This document shows, piece by piece, positions 27,501-36,489 of a stretch of 64,000 nt of DNA. The DNA lies in contig JANQQF010000038.1 of NCBI GenBank assembly GCA_028285035.1, positions 124,001 to 188,000 of the forward strand, written 5' to 3'. The notes beneath the pieces were generated by a model, which saw only the letters and a list, made by a program, of their open reading frames with translations, had not been told where the DNA came from and searched no databases. This DNA is from Phycisphaerae bacterium (GTDB lineage Bacteria > Chloroflexota > Anaerolineae > 4572-78 > J111). Position numbers and translations under genes: made by a program. Each line of letters opens with the position of its first letter. Position 1 is the first letter of the stretch.

Positions 27501-27688
27501 CCACCAGCTTATGGGATTCTGGCGAAATCATCAGCGATGAAATTCTGATCCCATTACCAGAAGGTTTGTCGAATGGGGATTATGAGATGGTGGTTGGGTT
27601 ATATGATCTCCAAACCCAAATTCGTTTGAACCTGACAAACTCACAGGAAAATGAGCTTAATTTAACAAGGCTGATTGCTAAAAAATGA
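24542..27688 (+). CDS. Giant GT-C / DUF2142-like membrane protein with C-terminal beta modules (paralog 1)
   Basis: The 1048-residue protein has about ten membrane helices up to residue 510 and about 530 outer residues. The first outer loop carries GPDELAHYEYVRFIADQKRLP and YKSDQPPLYHL, the acidic motif typical of lipid-linked-sugar GT-C enzymes; AQGRHILFAA marks the last helices. The outer part has one module at about 525-630 and a connecting region with WPTGDYQLQIG. Two further modules follow at about 760-890 and 910-1040, each with an LLGYD start, an LYWR/LYWQ strand and a D-x-P end. It likely transfers a sugar from a polyprenyl carrier, but substrate and product are unknown. Five heptad-repeat tracts or near-tracts lie in it (25254-27382). 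Its stop overlaps the next ATG (ATGA). No clear ribosome site is seen at 24542. Confidence 0.8.
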   Translation: MTQITGMRNTKFEIIGLGTILILYTLIAFAHAYYAPLTTGPDELAHYEYVRFIADQKRLPLDNSERDVASYKSDQPPLYHLVAAIPSAFVDSEGPPTLKRVGDHPRRQLIERTRHFWGLYNTEDEQWPFQAEILRWHVGRWVAIVFGAATVLLTYFIAREIFKESAISQSTNISITSLSLIAAAIVAFTPRFMLTGSMLNYETAMAFFAALFLWVLIRLAKTQRQMTSDHNASSDQRNFLLLTPYFLFPILLGLFTGLAVTAKLSAVILPLEIMIALWLIKRHYTHTWMWWWRNLIITGIATVIAVSWWFGFIAYQFNTIPEEGWWAGTLRPLIAADASDATTNRIFCLLTGGGDCPAAKIENLDSGPPWEWAATTFRTFWVAGIEGQQPLGIAGLIIAFIFCLTAIWGLIHHSPLILHLLLLHLTIPILLPLIRYAVTFSLADTAQGRHILFAAAPAFAILLVWGWSSVIRQSPISNLQSLKLPVSFLPALFLLVWSFTQLWTMTWAYHPLLPVQTASAMSNDVEVILDEPLNDYVTLVGYTQEINEDLLKLDLIWRGTQISPVDYLTEVTLRDQMGEAQTQWLGYPANGRYPTRAWDVDDIVRDTIWLPLSGLSAGQYRLELNLIATTLNLPAEVSAQLEKPFALSEVALSQDVPAASQPQIWRQGLALDSSQTLGYRETILVNLSNDLSDQPIHIVGPLNTDYQQTYSLTRQLNKTVLFSVGADWPTGDYQLQIGSEGQLFTSEPFHVIDRWERQFYEPPITQRVEANFANRIKLIGYDLQANRAAPGGGIPITLYWQGLDWMGTNYTMFAKLLSTDQIVHGGRDRLPQEGYSTLYWAPGEVIPDSFGVPVNDDAPDGIYTVSVGLYEQVGEQAVSLPLVQDGQLLDVTSINIGPIKIGNAPAGFVLDEADPQVVINQSFGDGPNLTLLGYDQSPIANNQLPITLYWRSESPLPADYTTFVHVRNRAGENVAQKDQRPLNGAYPTSLWDSGEIISDEILIPLPEGLSNGDYEMVVGLYDLQTQIRLNLTNSQENELNLTRLIAKK
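25254..25294 (+). repeat. Degenerate heptanucleotide tandem repeat (ACTTCTT-like, six units)
   Basis: Units of seven read ACTTCTT, ACTTCTT, ACGCCTT, ACTTCCT, ATTTCCT and ATTCTTC. They lie in the coding frame of GT-C paralog 1, in a hydrophobic stretch between two helices. Confidence 0.7.
25771..25791 (+). repeat. Heptanucleotide near-repeat (CATTCAC, two units plus a third variant)
   Basis: CATTCAC, CATTCAC and CATTAAT occur in tandem in GT-C paralog 1, in a loop or helix edge (WGLIHHSPLIL). This is a weak, short tract. Confidence 0.5.
25958..25985 (+). repeat. Perfect heptanucleotide tandem repeat (CAATCTC x4)
   Basis: Four exact copies of CAATCTC lie in frame in GT-C paralog 1 and encode a polar loop (RQSPISNLQSLK). 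Gain or loss of one unit would shift the reading frame. Confidence 0.88.
27344..27382 (+). repeat. Degenerate heptanucleotide tandem repeat (NACCAAT-like, five units)
   Basis: GACCAAT, CACCAAT, TGCTAAT, AACCAAT and TACCAAT lie in tandem in GT-C paralog 1, then a decayed unit. Paralog 2 has the same peptide motif at this site without the repeats. Confidence 0.72.
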
Positions 27689-30600
27689 GTCAAAAAATCT
27701 GGCTTCCTATTATTCCCATTCTAATCATTTTTTTTGCAATTGGGTTTTACAAGACAAGCATCTTTTCTCTATCTGAAGGGCCGGATGAGGTCGCTCACTA
27801 TCTATTCAGCCGATTTGTGGCAGAAAACAAACGACTGCCCCTTGATTTAGAGGAGCGAGCAGAGGCAGGTTATAAGTCCGACTGGCCGCCCTTGTATCAT
27901 TTGCTGGTTGGATTTGCTGGCGCGGGTATTGATTTTAGTCAACCGCCCTACGTTAAACTGACTCAGGACAATCCCCGATTACAACTGGTCGTTGGCAATG
28001 AGAATATCTTGGCGTGGCGAGCCTTAACAACCGAAGATCCTTTGCGTGGTGAACTTTTGCTATGGCATGTAGGGCGTTGGGTTGCGCTTTTGGCGGGTGC
28101 GGCAGGTATTTTTCTGATTTATTTACTCCTGCGGCAATTCTTTAGTGAGACAATTTGGCCGGCGCTGGGCGGGACAGCTGTGCTGGCCTGCTTGCCAACC
28201 TACTTGAGTGTTAGTAGTGTGGTTAATTATGAGTCTCTTTTGGGGGCAATGCTGGCTGGATATTTTCTTTTGCTTTGGGAACTGGTGAAAAACCCGAATA
28301 AAGCCTCACTTTATTTTGCCGCAGGATTTTTGATGGGGCTAGCTTTTTTAACAAAGCCCACGCCCCTCACTGTGTTGCCCCTCATGTTTCTGCTTATCAT
28401 ATGGTTTGCTTATCGAAACAAATGGCCACTGTCTCATACGTTTTATCGCCTTGTGCTAATGGGGGTGGGCCTGATTTTGACCATGGGTACCTGGGTCGGC
28501 TTTTCAATCATCTACTTTAATGAGGTCGAAGAATCAGGCTGGATCAGGGGACTATTAAGACCTTTTGCCGATCAATCCGATGAAACCTCGGCCAGATTTA
28601 TTACACTCCTCGATGATGGTAATTTGAGTGTTTTTACCGACAGACAAGGCCCCAGTTTGTTTGATTGGGGTATTCATATTTTTACCGGAATGTGGGGGAA
28701 TAGCTGGCTGGCTGGGCTGTTTTTAGGATTGATGATCTTGGCTGTTGTAGGGATCATTCGGCAATGGCCAAAGATGAATGAGACGAGCCGGGTTTGGGTG
28801 GTGTTGCTTGCCCTTCATTTGTTAGCATTTATCGTCTTACCTCTAGCTCGTTTTGTGCTTACTCGAGACATAAACACTGGAATGGGGCAACATATTCTAT
28901 TTCCTAGTGCGGCTGCCTTAATTTTTCTTCTCGTTTTTGGTGTTAATGGCTGGTTGTCCCATATGCGTACCGGACAGCTTTTCCTAGGGGTAGCTTTAAT
29001 CGGTGTAGGGCAAAATGTTGTAGACCTGGTTAATTACCCTGATTTTACGTTCCCGTTACAAACTGTGCCGATTTCGCAAGCAGAAGCGCCAGTTGCCAAG
29101 TTTAATGAACTTACTTTGGTTGACCAAAACTATAATGCAGATCAATCGACTCTGAATGTTACGCTGCAATGGCGAGCCGAGTTGCTGATGATTGAGGATT
29201 ATCAGACTGAGTTAACCTTGCTGGACGCAGCGAATGTGCCACAAGCGCAATGGGTGGGAATGTCATTAAATGGACGCTACGTTACCCGAGCTTGGTCACC
29301 CGGTGACTACATCCGCGACACAATTGCTTTGCCAATTGTTGGGCTGCCGTCGGGCACCTATCACCTGCAACTACGATTGCTGGGTGAGGCAGGTGTATTA
29401 CCGTTCGAAATTCTTACCGCTCAAACTGATGTGATAGATGCCGACTCCAACGCTCTCCACCTGGGCGAAGTTCAACTATCTCCCGCTCAATTACAAACGG
29501 ACAATCTATTACAGCTCGAAGATCAACAATTTTTTTATGCCCTTTGGCCTCAATCTAAGGCGGTTAATTTGCCGCTCTATAAAGAATGGGCCACTGTTCA
29601 AGTTGTAACTTCAGATATTTTACCTGAGGATGTACAAGCTCAACTTGTGGGGCCTAATGGACAAGCACAAATGCCGATTTCACGTATTGGTCGCGTTGCT
29701 ACCTTTCATATCCAGCCTGACTGGCCTACTGGCGAATATCAAATTCGTTTTCAAAAAGGGACAGATGATAGTGTTGTGGCACAGGTTGATAGTGAGGCTC
29801 ATTTGTTTATAGAAACGGATGATCGGCAATTTGAGATCGGCCCTATTGGTTCCCCATTAGCGGCAAATTTTGCGGATCAAATGACCCTGTTAGGCTATGA
29901 TCTATCACAACGACGTATTGCGCCGGGACAATCATTTGATGTAACGCTTCATTGGCAAGCATTACGATCAATCGGGGCAGATTTGATTACGTTTAATCAT
30001 TTGGTGGATAAAAATGGGAATATTTATGGGGGGCAAGACCGTAGACCTCGCGACGTGTACAGCACAATGTTATGGGCCCCTCAGGAAATTATTAGTGATC
30101 CGTTTGCCGTGCAGGCCAATGCCGATGCGCCGGATGGTATCTACAATTTACTAATTGGCGTTTATCTTCCAGTTGGCGAGTCCTATGTTTCACTGCCACT
30201 TGTTCATGATGGACAATTTAGTGAACTAACCCATATCATGATCGGCCCTTTCAAAGTGGGCAATACCTTACCTCAGTTTGTGCAAGCTGAAGCTAATCCC
30301 CAAGTTAAGCTTGAGCAACCATTTGGTCATCAAGATGAAATAATGTTGTTCGGCTATGACCAAAATCCAATGACTGACGGTCAATTACCCATTGTTCTTT
30401 ATTGGCGCTCTGAGGTCCCTTTACCCGTTGACTACACTACATTTGTTCATATCCGCAATCAAGATGGTGAAACGATCGCGCAAAGGGATCAGCTTCCTCT
30501 TAACGGGGCCTACCCGACCAGTTTGTGGGATTCTGGTGAAGTTATTAGGGATGAGGTATTAATTCCACTGCCGGACCAAATTTCAAGTGGAGACTATCAA

Positions 30601-30699
30601 ATCATCGTTGGAATGTATGATTTTCAAACAGGGCAACGATTATCGGTGCCCGATAATTCTGCAAACGAAGTGAGTTTGACCACTGTTACGATACCGTAA
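27685..30699 (+). CDS. Giant GT-C / DUF2142-like membrane protein (paralog 2)
   Basis: The 1004-residue paralog has SEGPDEVAHYLFSRFVAENKR and YKSDWPPLYHL in the first outer loop. About ten helices run to residue 440, with GQHILFPSAAAL near the end of the membrane part. Three C-terminal beta modules follow (about residues 460-570, 700-850 and 865-1000), the last with the AYPTSLWDSGEVIRDE signature. It starts inside the stop of paralog 1 (ATGA), so translation is coupled. Unlike paralogs 1 and 3, I found no heptad repeats in it. Overall similarity to paralog 1 across the whole length points to duplication. Confidence 0.8.
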   Translation: MSQKIWLPIIPILIIFFAIGFYKTSIFSLSEGPDEVAHYLFSRFVAENKRLPLDLEERAEAGYKSDWPPLYHLLVGFAGAGIDFSQPPYVKLTQDNPRLQLVVGNENILAWRALTTEDPLRGELLLWHVGRWVALLAGAAGIFLIYLLLRQFFSETIWPALGGTAVLACLPTYLSVSSVVNYESLLGAMLAGYFLLLWELVKNPNKASLYFAAGFLMGLAFLTKPTPLTVLPLMFLLIIWFAYRNKWPLSHTFYRLVLMGVGLILTMGTWVGFSIIYFNEVEESGWIRGLLRPFADQSDETSARFITLLDDGNLSVFTDRQGPSLFDWGIHIFTGMWGNSWLAGLFLGLMILAVVGIIRQWPKMNETSRVWVVLLALHLLAFIVLPLARFVLTRDINTGMGQHILFPSAAALIFLLVFGVNGWLSHMRTGQLFLGVALIGVGQNVVDLVNYPDFTFPLQTVPISQAEAPVAKFNELTLVDQNYNADQSTLNVTLQWRAELLMIEDYQTELTLLDAANVPQAQWVGMSLNGRYVTRAWSPGDYIRDTIALPIVGLPSGTYHLQLRLLGEAGVLPFEILTAQTDVIDADSNALHLGEVQLSPAQLQTDNLLQLEDQQFFYALWPQSKAVNLPLYKEWATVQVVTSDILPEDVQAQLVGPNGQAQMPISRIGRVATFHIQPDWPTGEYQIRFQKGTDDSVVAQVDSEAHLFIETDDRQFEIGPIGSPLAANFADQMTLLGYDLSQRRIAPGQSFDVTLHWQALRSIGADLITFNHLVDKNGNIYGGQDRRPRDVYSTMLWAPQEIISDPFAVQANADAPDGIYNLLIGVYLPVGESYVSLPLVHDGQFSELTHIMIGPFKVGNTLPQFVQAEANPQVKLEQPFGHQDEIMLFGYDQNPMTDGQLPIVLYWRSEVPLPVDYTTFVHIRNQDGETIAQRDQLPLNGAYPTSLWDSGEVIRDEVLIPLPDQISSGDYQIIVGMYDFQTGQRLSVPDNSANEVSLTTVTIP

Positions 30700-33600
30700 T
30701 CTAATCGTCATCATTTTTCTTTATACTGTTTTAGCAACAACCTATAGCGTTGTTGTTCCCATTGGGCGTGGGGCCGATGAGTGGGCACACTATTGGTATG
30801 CTCAATTTATTGCCGAATATGGACGCTTGCCCAATAGTGTGGCGGAGCGTGAAGCCGCCGGATATAAATCAGACTGGCCCCCCCTCTATCATCTTGCAGC
30901 TGCGGCCATCACTGCCCCCATCGAAACCGATGGTCCCCCAACCTTCAAATATCGTAATGAAAGCATTCGTCGCCAACTCGTGCCTGCATTGGGACCTGAA
31001 GCGATTCTTCATACAGAAGATGAACAATTTCCTTGGCAACAAGAAATCTTGATTTGGCATTTAGGCCGCTTCCTCTCGATCATCTTTACTGTAGGCACCC
31101 TGATTGTTACCTATTTTGTTGCCATAGAGGTGTTTGACGGAGGCAGAGTAGCAAGTAGCAAAGTAGCAGAGAGCAGAGAGCCTGGAGTGGACAACGGCAA
31201 GCCAATCCAAAACAGTCTCCTCCTCAACCAAAACGGCTCCCCCACCTCCAATCTTCCAACTACTCTTGCCTTTTTCACAGTAGCCCTGCTCGCTTTCAAC
31301 CCCCGTTTTCTATTCACCAGTATGCTTTTTAACTACGACAGTCTGACCCTTTTACTCTCATCAATCTTTTTGTGGTTATCGATTCGTCTACTAAAAGGAT
31401 ATTCATCTCGCTGGTCATTCTGGATTTTAGGCGGTGTGGCCGGACTTGCCCTTGTCACCAAATATTTAGCCGCCCCACTTGTCCTAATTGTCGCAATCCT
31501 GGCTTTTCTCAGTCAATCACAACCTGGCCAATCTCTTCTACGCAATACGCAATACGTAATACGTCCAATCGTACAATCGGCCCTTGCCTTCCTGATCGTT
31601 GTTAGCCCGTGGTTCGCCTATCTCATCCGCACCTTCAACGAAATCGACACATACGGTCCAATTCTCGGCACCTTGGCTCCGCTCATTCGTGGCGATGGGA
31701 GCGATCGGACCGTTGAGGCCCTGTTTGCTTGGCTCAGTGGGGGACAGGCCCCAGCCCCAGCATTTATCGAACGGCAGAGCTACACCGCTTGGCGGATTAT
31801 GACCGAGTTGCCAACCACGTTCTGGGGTAATCCAATCCAACGCCCCTATCCGCTCAATTGGTTCATCATTGTGATGACCATTGCCACAATTGTTGCGATT
31901 ATGGGTCTGATTTTATCTTGGCGATCTGCCTCCACTCAACCGCTGTCCCGCCGTATACTTTTGATTCTGACGATATATTGCCTCCTACCAACACCATTTA
32001 TGCTGATGCGTCTCTTCGGCGCCCGCGATGCCCTTGAAGCTGTCCAAGGTCGCCACATACTCTTTCTCTCTGGGGCTGCTTTTGCCGTCCTATTTGTTTG
32101 GGGATGGTCATATATCACTCGCTTCTTGCCGCGTATCATTTACAATTCACTATTACTGATTCTTCTTGCTGGCGCTGTCCACCAACTTATTTTTATGTAC
32201 CAAGTGTACCCCTCACGGCTACCTGTACGTACATCAAATGAGGCTCAGGCAGCCACAAATTTACCAGAGATTGAGTTGCCCGGAGGGGCACAACTTATCG
32301 ATTATCACGTCTCAGCAATTGATGATGCGTTACATATTGAAATGGTGTGGCAAGCTGGGACCGAGCCTGCTCCAGAAGACTACCGACTTGAACTCGCTCT
32401 CATCGATAAAGCGGGTGAGATACAAGCGAATTGGCTTGGCTATCAAACGCAGGCCCGTTACCCGACACGCGCTTGGGAAGAAGGCGATATCATTCGTGAC
32501 GAAGGCTGGCTTCCACTGGTTGGTCTCCCCGCTGCTGAATATGAAATCCAATGGCGTATCTTGGGCCAGACTGAAATTGTCCCCTGGCAAACCCTAACAT
32601 CTTACACAATAACCCAACCTATCTCTACATCTGATGATTGGACTGTTTGGCACAATGGACACCCCGTCTCCCCTCCATCCATCTTATATGAACGCCAAAC
32701 CATTCAATTCACAATTCACAATTCACAATTCACAATTCACAATTTTAGTGTTCTTGGGCCCGATAACATTCCTCGCTTCCCGACTAACTCAGGCCAAACT
32801 TGGGCCAACTTCATCGTTGACCCTGACTGGCCTCCTGGCGATTATGTACTCGCTGGCGATGCAGACCGTGTCGTTCTGCGAGTGCTTGAAAATGATCGCG
32901 AATTTGATCGTCCTGAGATTTGGCAACCCCTTGATGTAAATTTTGATAACAAGATTAAGCTGCTTGGATACAACCTGCCTACTCGTAAAGTTAAGGCGGG
33001 CGATGGCATTCCCCTCACCCTTTTCTGGCAGGGGCAGGAATGGATGGGCGAAGATTTTGTCATTTTCACCCGTCTGTTGGATAATGCCACCCCTCAGAAA
33101 TCCTGGGGGGGGTATGATCGAATGGCGCAGGAAGATTACAGTACCTTGTTGTGGGCACCCAGTGAAATTGTGACCGATGGCTTTGCTATTCCGATTAGTG
33201 AAGAAATACCCGATGGTGTATACCAAATAAGTGTGGGCTGGTATCGTCTCGTCAACGAGCAAGCTGAGTCGCTGCCTATTCTGAACGCAACGACTGGTGA
33301 ACTGACGGATCAAACTGCAATCGCCATTGGCCCGATCAAAGTCGGGGGCGCCCCGCCCGGCGTGACCGTATCAGAGATTGAGCCGCATGTGATGGCTAAC
33401 CAAATCTTTGGTGATCAAATTCGATTGATCGGTGCAGATATTGGACAAAGTGACGCAGCGTTGAATTTAGATCTTTATTGGAGCGCAGTCAATTCTGTTC
33501 CCAAAGCATATACTCTCTTTGTTCATATTAGGGATGCAACAGGTGAAACCGTGGCCCAAAAGGATTTGCCCCCCACTGCTGGTGTTTATCCAACAAATTT

Positions 33601-33778
33601 ATGGGATGTTGATGAAATTATTCGAGATAATATGCAAATACCCATTGACCATCTTGGCCCAGGTGAGTATGACATTGTCTTGGGATTATACGATTTTGCG
33701 ACGGGAGAACGATTGCCTGTCGTAGGTTCGGCAGATGGATCAATTAGGGTGTCAATATTTACAGTGGGGGCAGAATGA
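30683..33778 (+). CDS. Giant GT-C / DUF2142-like membrane protein (paralog 3), non-canonical start
   Basis: The protein is about 1031 residues if it starts at CTG 30683. The in-frame region 30683-30826 encodes the expected signal-anchor helix and the outer-loop motif RGADEWAHYWYAQFIAEYGR, but no ATG, GTG or TTG exists in it. The first canonical in-frame start, TTG 30827, would remove these conserved parts. The rest follows the family pattern: YKSDWPPLYHL, VQGRHILFLSGAAF, three beta modules and a final YPTNLWDVDEIIRD. It overlaps the end of paralog 2 by 17 bases, and its stop overlaps the next ATG (ATGA). It contains the clearest heptad repeat (32708-32742). Confidence 0.72.
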   Translation: MLRYRNLIVIIFLYTVLATTYSVVVPIGRGADEWAHYWYAQFIAEYGRLPNSVAEREAAGYKSDWPPLYHLAAAAITAPIETDGPPTFKYRNESIRRQLVPALGPEAILHTEDEQFPWQQEILIWHLGRFLSIIFTVGTLIVTYFVAIEVFDGGRVASSKVAESREPGVDNGKPIQNSLLLNQNGSPTSNLPTTLAFFTVALLAFNPRFLFTSMLFNYDSLTLLLSSIFLWLSIRLLKGYSSRWSFWILGGVAGLALVTKYLAAPLVLIVAILAFLSQSQPGQSLLRNTQYVIRPIVQSALAFLIVVSPWFAYLIRTFNEIDTYGPILGTLAPLIRGDGSDRTVEALFAWLSGGQAPAPAFIERQSYTAWRIMTELPTTFWGNPIQRPYPLNWFIIVMTIATIVAIMGLILSWRSASTQPLSRRILLILTIYCLLPTPFMLMRLFGARDALEAVQGRHILFLSGAAFAVLFVWGWSYITRFLPRIIYNSLLLILLAGAVHQLIFMYQVYPSRLPVRTSNEAQAATNLPEIELPGGAQLIDYHVSAIDDALHIEMVWQAGTEPAPEDYRLELALIDKAGEIQANWLGYQTQARYPTRAWEEGDIIRDEGWLPLVGLPAAEYEIQWRILGQTEIVPWQTLTSYTITQPISTSDDWTVWHNGHPVSPPSILYERQTIQFTIHNSQFTIHNFSVLGPDNIPRFPTNSGQTWANFIVDPDWPPGDYVLAGDADRVVLRVLENDREFDRPEIWQPLDVNFDNKIKLLGYNLPTRKVKAGDGIPLTLFWQGQEWMGEDFVIFTRLLDNATPQKSWGGYDRMAQEDYSTLLWAPSEIVTDGFAIPISEEIPDGVYQISVGWYRLVNEQAESLPILNATTGELTDQTAIAIGPIKVGGAPPGVTVSEIEPHVMANQIFGDQIRLIGADIGQSDAALNLDLYWSAVNSVPKAYTLFVHIRDATGETVAQKDLPPTAGVYPTNLWDVDEIIRDNMQIPIDHLGPGEYDIVLGLYDFATGERLPVVGSADGSIRVSIFTVGAE
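31147..31168 (+). repeat. Heptanucleotide near-repeat (AGTAGCA x3)
   Basis: AGTAGCA occurs three times (31147-31153, 31154-31160 and 31162-31168), the third offset by one base. It lies in a Ser-rich loop of GT-C paralog 3. Confidence 0.6.
31540..31567 (+). repeat. Heptanucleotide tandem repeat (ACGCAAT-like)
   Basis: ACGCAAT, ACGCAAT, ACGTAAT and ACGTCCA lie in tandem within GT-C paralog 3, between membrane helices. Confidence 0.75.
32708..32742 (+). repeat. Perfect heptanucleotide tandem repeat (TTCACAA x5)
   Basis: Five exact copies of TTCACAA, preceded by CATTCAA, lie in frame in GT-C paralog 3. Three units encode seven residues, so the peptide repeats as FTIHNSQ. Confidence 0.92.
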
Positions 33779-36441
33779 GTAGGTTACCACACTTGGTCCT
33801 AGTTGGTATTATTCTGGCTTATATAGGTCTTTCCTTTACGATGAGCCATATTGCTAACTTCAATAAAGGACCAGACGAAGAAACAAATTTGGCCTATGCC
33901 GAATTTCTGACTAGTCGTGGTCGATTACCGGTGACCTACGAAGAACGGGAACTTATCGGCAAAGACTCAAACTGGCCCGCTTTGTATCACCTCATTGTAG
34001 CAAATATTGGTCGCACCATGGGCGTGGATGTTGAAAATCCGCCTCACATCAAAATCTTCTGGGACTCCTTTCGTTATCGAGCCATCGACGGCGGTGAGGA
34101 ATGGTATTATCTGCGTACTGAAGATCAGCAATGGCCATATATTGGCAAGATATTGATCCTTCATATTGGCCGTTGGCTCTCCATTCTTTTTGGGGTCATT
34201 ACCCTACTCTTGGTCTACAAAGTCGCTCTTGTCTTGCGCCCCAATCAGCCTTGGCTTGCATTGGCGATTGTGGCTGTTCTAGCTTTCCTGCCCACCTACA
34301 ATTTCATGAGTTCGGTGATGAACGAGGATACGATGATGGCCGCCGCAACCACATTGTATCTTTGGGTGTTTATCCTGATTTTCAAGCAGCCGAATCAAAA
34401 CTATTTATACATTCTGCTGGGGTTGATTCTCGGAATTTCGGTAACCATAAAGTATACAACTATCATTCTCCCCCTAGCTGTCGTAATCACTCTGGGCTAT
34501 CTCGCCTGGGAGCAACGATTTGGCTGGCTTTGGGCGGCACAACGAATTGCTGTGGTTGGCGTGAGCACGATCATTGGTTCAAGCTGGTGGTTTGGGTGGA
34601 ATTTTTGGTTCCTTAATGAGGTAGAGGAGCGAGGCTGGGTGACGGGCTTGCTGCGACCGATTTTTACAGGGGGGCCAGATATCACCCTATCTCGTCTGGG
34701 CTACTACTTTAGTGGTGGCGAAATTGGCTTATCGGCCATTCCCGAGGGCCGTATTGCCGGATCATTCAATGAATGGGTGACCAAAACATTTACCTCATTT
34801 TGGGGGATGGGGATTAGTGGGGCTGTCCCCTTATCTCCATACATCTATCTATTTATTTTTATTCTTTTGGGTTTGACGATGTTTGGCTTGTGGCGACTTT
34901 GGCGGGATGACGCCTCATCCCAGAGGTGGCTGATCTTACTTCTCGTCCACATCGCCGTCTTCTTCATTTTACCCCTGTTGCGATTTAGCCTAACACGTCG
35001 AATCGGGGAGACAGCACAGGGGCGGCATATCTTGATGCCCGCCGCAGGCGCCGTGGTTATTTTAATTGTTTGGGGTCTTAGTCGGGCGTTGCCCAAGACT
35101 GCATATCGTTGGGCGATGATTGCAACCATCGCGATTTTCGTGTTTTGGACGGGGGCGCATATCGAGCGCTTGAATAGATTTGTCCCGGAAACATTACCTA
35201 TGCGCACCACAGCCCAAGCGGCAGAATGGCTACCACAGTCGATAAATGCCCAATTTGGTGAGGAAATTGAATTGGTCAGCTATGAGATTACCCCTCAACC
35301 AGATCAAGGATTGCTACAAGTGGCCTTGGCTTGGCGTTCATTAGCGCATATGAACGAGAGTTATTTAGAAAAAATTACATTACTGGATCCGGCTGGAAAC
35401 GTCATTGCTTTTTGGCAAGGGCATCATAGCGACGGACGTTTACCAACATTGGCCTGGGACCCTGGTGATGTGATCTTTGACCGGCTGGCCGTCCCCTTAC
35501 CAGATTTATCCGCTGGCGACTATCAACTCCAGATACAACTCCTCAGTCAGAGTGGCCCCTTGCCGGTGACAGTCAATGGAGGGCAAACGCAGGATGTTTT
35601 GCCACTGACTAATGTTACCCTTGATACCCCATCTAACTTACCAAAACCGGAGCAGGCTGTGATTTTGGCTGATGATTTGGTCAGTCCAATTGAAATAAAC
35701 TTTGCTTTGTGGCAAACAGTTGGGCCAGTCGAAACAAACCAAGAGGCGATCTATCGTTATCCTAGCACAATTTCGGTGATAACATCGCCAAATATACAAG
35801 TAGTGGTCATTGATCGTGCTGGCCAGCGATGGTCAGCGACAGAAAGCATTGGCCAAATTCATAACTTTGTAATCGGACCGCGTTGGTCGAGTGGTGAAGC
35901 CCAACTGGAATTAAGTTTAAGTGAAAATGATGGAATCATCCGACAAGTAACGACTGGTCCCCTATTTTTTGTTGATAATTGGTGGGAACGAGACTTTACC
36001 CTGCCTGAAATTGAAAGCCCGCTTGAGGCCAATTTTGCAGATCAGATTAAATTACTGGGCTATAAACTCTCGAGTGCAAAAGTAAAAGCAGGTGAGGCGT
36101 TTCCCATTACCTTGTATTGGCAAGCCCCGCTTAATGCAGCGCCCCAAGCAACATTTACCCAATTTAACAATTTCTTGGACAACTCTGGGAAAGTTCGGGG
36201 TGGTTATGAACGCAATCCGTTGGAATATTACAATACCTTGCTGTGGGCACCAGGCGAGGTTGTGGTTGATGGCTACGCTGTGCCAGTTGATGAAGATGCT
36301 CCTCAAGGCGAATATTATCTCAACGTAGGCTATTATCTGTCTGTTGGGGAAAGTGCTGTCAACTTGCCATTGGTGGTTGATGGTCAGATGACCGATGTTA
36401 GTAGTGTAACAATTGGGCCAATTCAGGTCGTTGCGCCCTGA
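33775..36441 (+). CDS. GT-C / DUF2142-like membrane protein (paralog 4), shorter C-terminus
   Basis: The 888-residue paralog starts in the stop of paralog 3 (ATGA). Its first outer loop reads NKGPDEETNLAYAEF with SNWPALYHL, so the HY of the other copies is replaced. About ten helices (to residue 470) include AQGRHILMPAAGAVV. Beta modules follow, but the protein ends at the IGPIQVVAP line, so the third C-terminal module present in paralogs 1-3 and 5 is absent. No heptad repeats were seen. The same sugar-transfer role as the others is inferred from family resemblance. Confidence 0.8.
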   Translation: MSRLPHLVLVGIILAYIGLSFTMSHIANFNKGPDEETNLAYAEFLTSRGRLPVTYEERELIGKDSNWPALYHLIVANIGRTMGVDVENPPHIKIFWDSFRYRAIDGGEEWYYLRTEDQQWPYIGKILILHIGRWLSILFGVITLLLVYKVALVLRPNQPWLALAIVAVLAFLPTYNFMSSVMNEDTMMAAATTLYLWVFILIFKQPNQNYLYILLGLILGISVTIKYTTIILPLAVVITLGYLAWEQRFGWLWAAQRIAVVGVSTIIGSSWWFGWNFWFLNEVEERGWVTGLLRPIFTGGPDITLSRLGYYFSGGEIGLSAIPEGRIAGSFNEWVTKTFTSFWGMGISGAVPLSPYIYLFIFILLGLTMFGLWRLWRDDASSQRWLILLLVHIAVFFILPLLRFSLTRRIGETAQGRHILMPAAGAVVILIVWGLSRALPKTAYRWAMIATIAIFVFWTGAHIERLNRFVPETLPMRTTAQAAEWLPQSINAQFGEEIELVSYEITPQPDQGLLQVALAWRSLAHMNESYLEKITLLDPAGNVIAFWQGHHSDGRLPTLAWDPGDVIFDRLAVPLPDLSAGDYQLQIQLLSQSGPLPVTVNGGQTQDVLPLTNVTLDTPSNLPKPEQAVILADDLVSPIEINFALWQTVGPVETNQEAIYRYPSTISVITSPNIQVVVIDRAGQRWSATESIGQIHNFVIGPRWSSGEAQLELSLSENDGIIRQVTTGPLFFVDNWWERDFTLPEIESPLEANFADQIKLLGYKLSSAKVKAGEAFPITLYWQAPLNAAPQATFTQFNNFLDNSGKVRGGYERNPLEYYNTLLWAPGEVVVDGYAVPVDEDAPQGEYYLNVGYYLSVGESAVNLPLVVDGQMTDVSSVTIGPIQVVAP

Positions 36442-36489
36442 AATTGGATAATATTCTTAAAGAAGATATACTCCGGCAAAAGATTAAAT

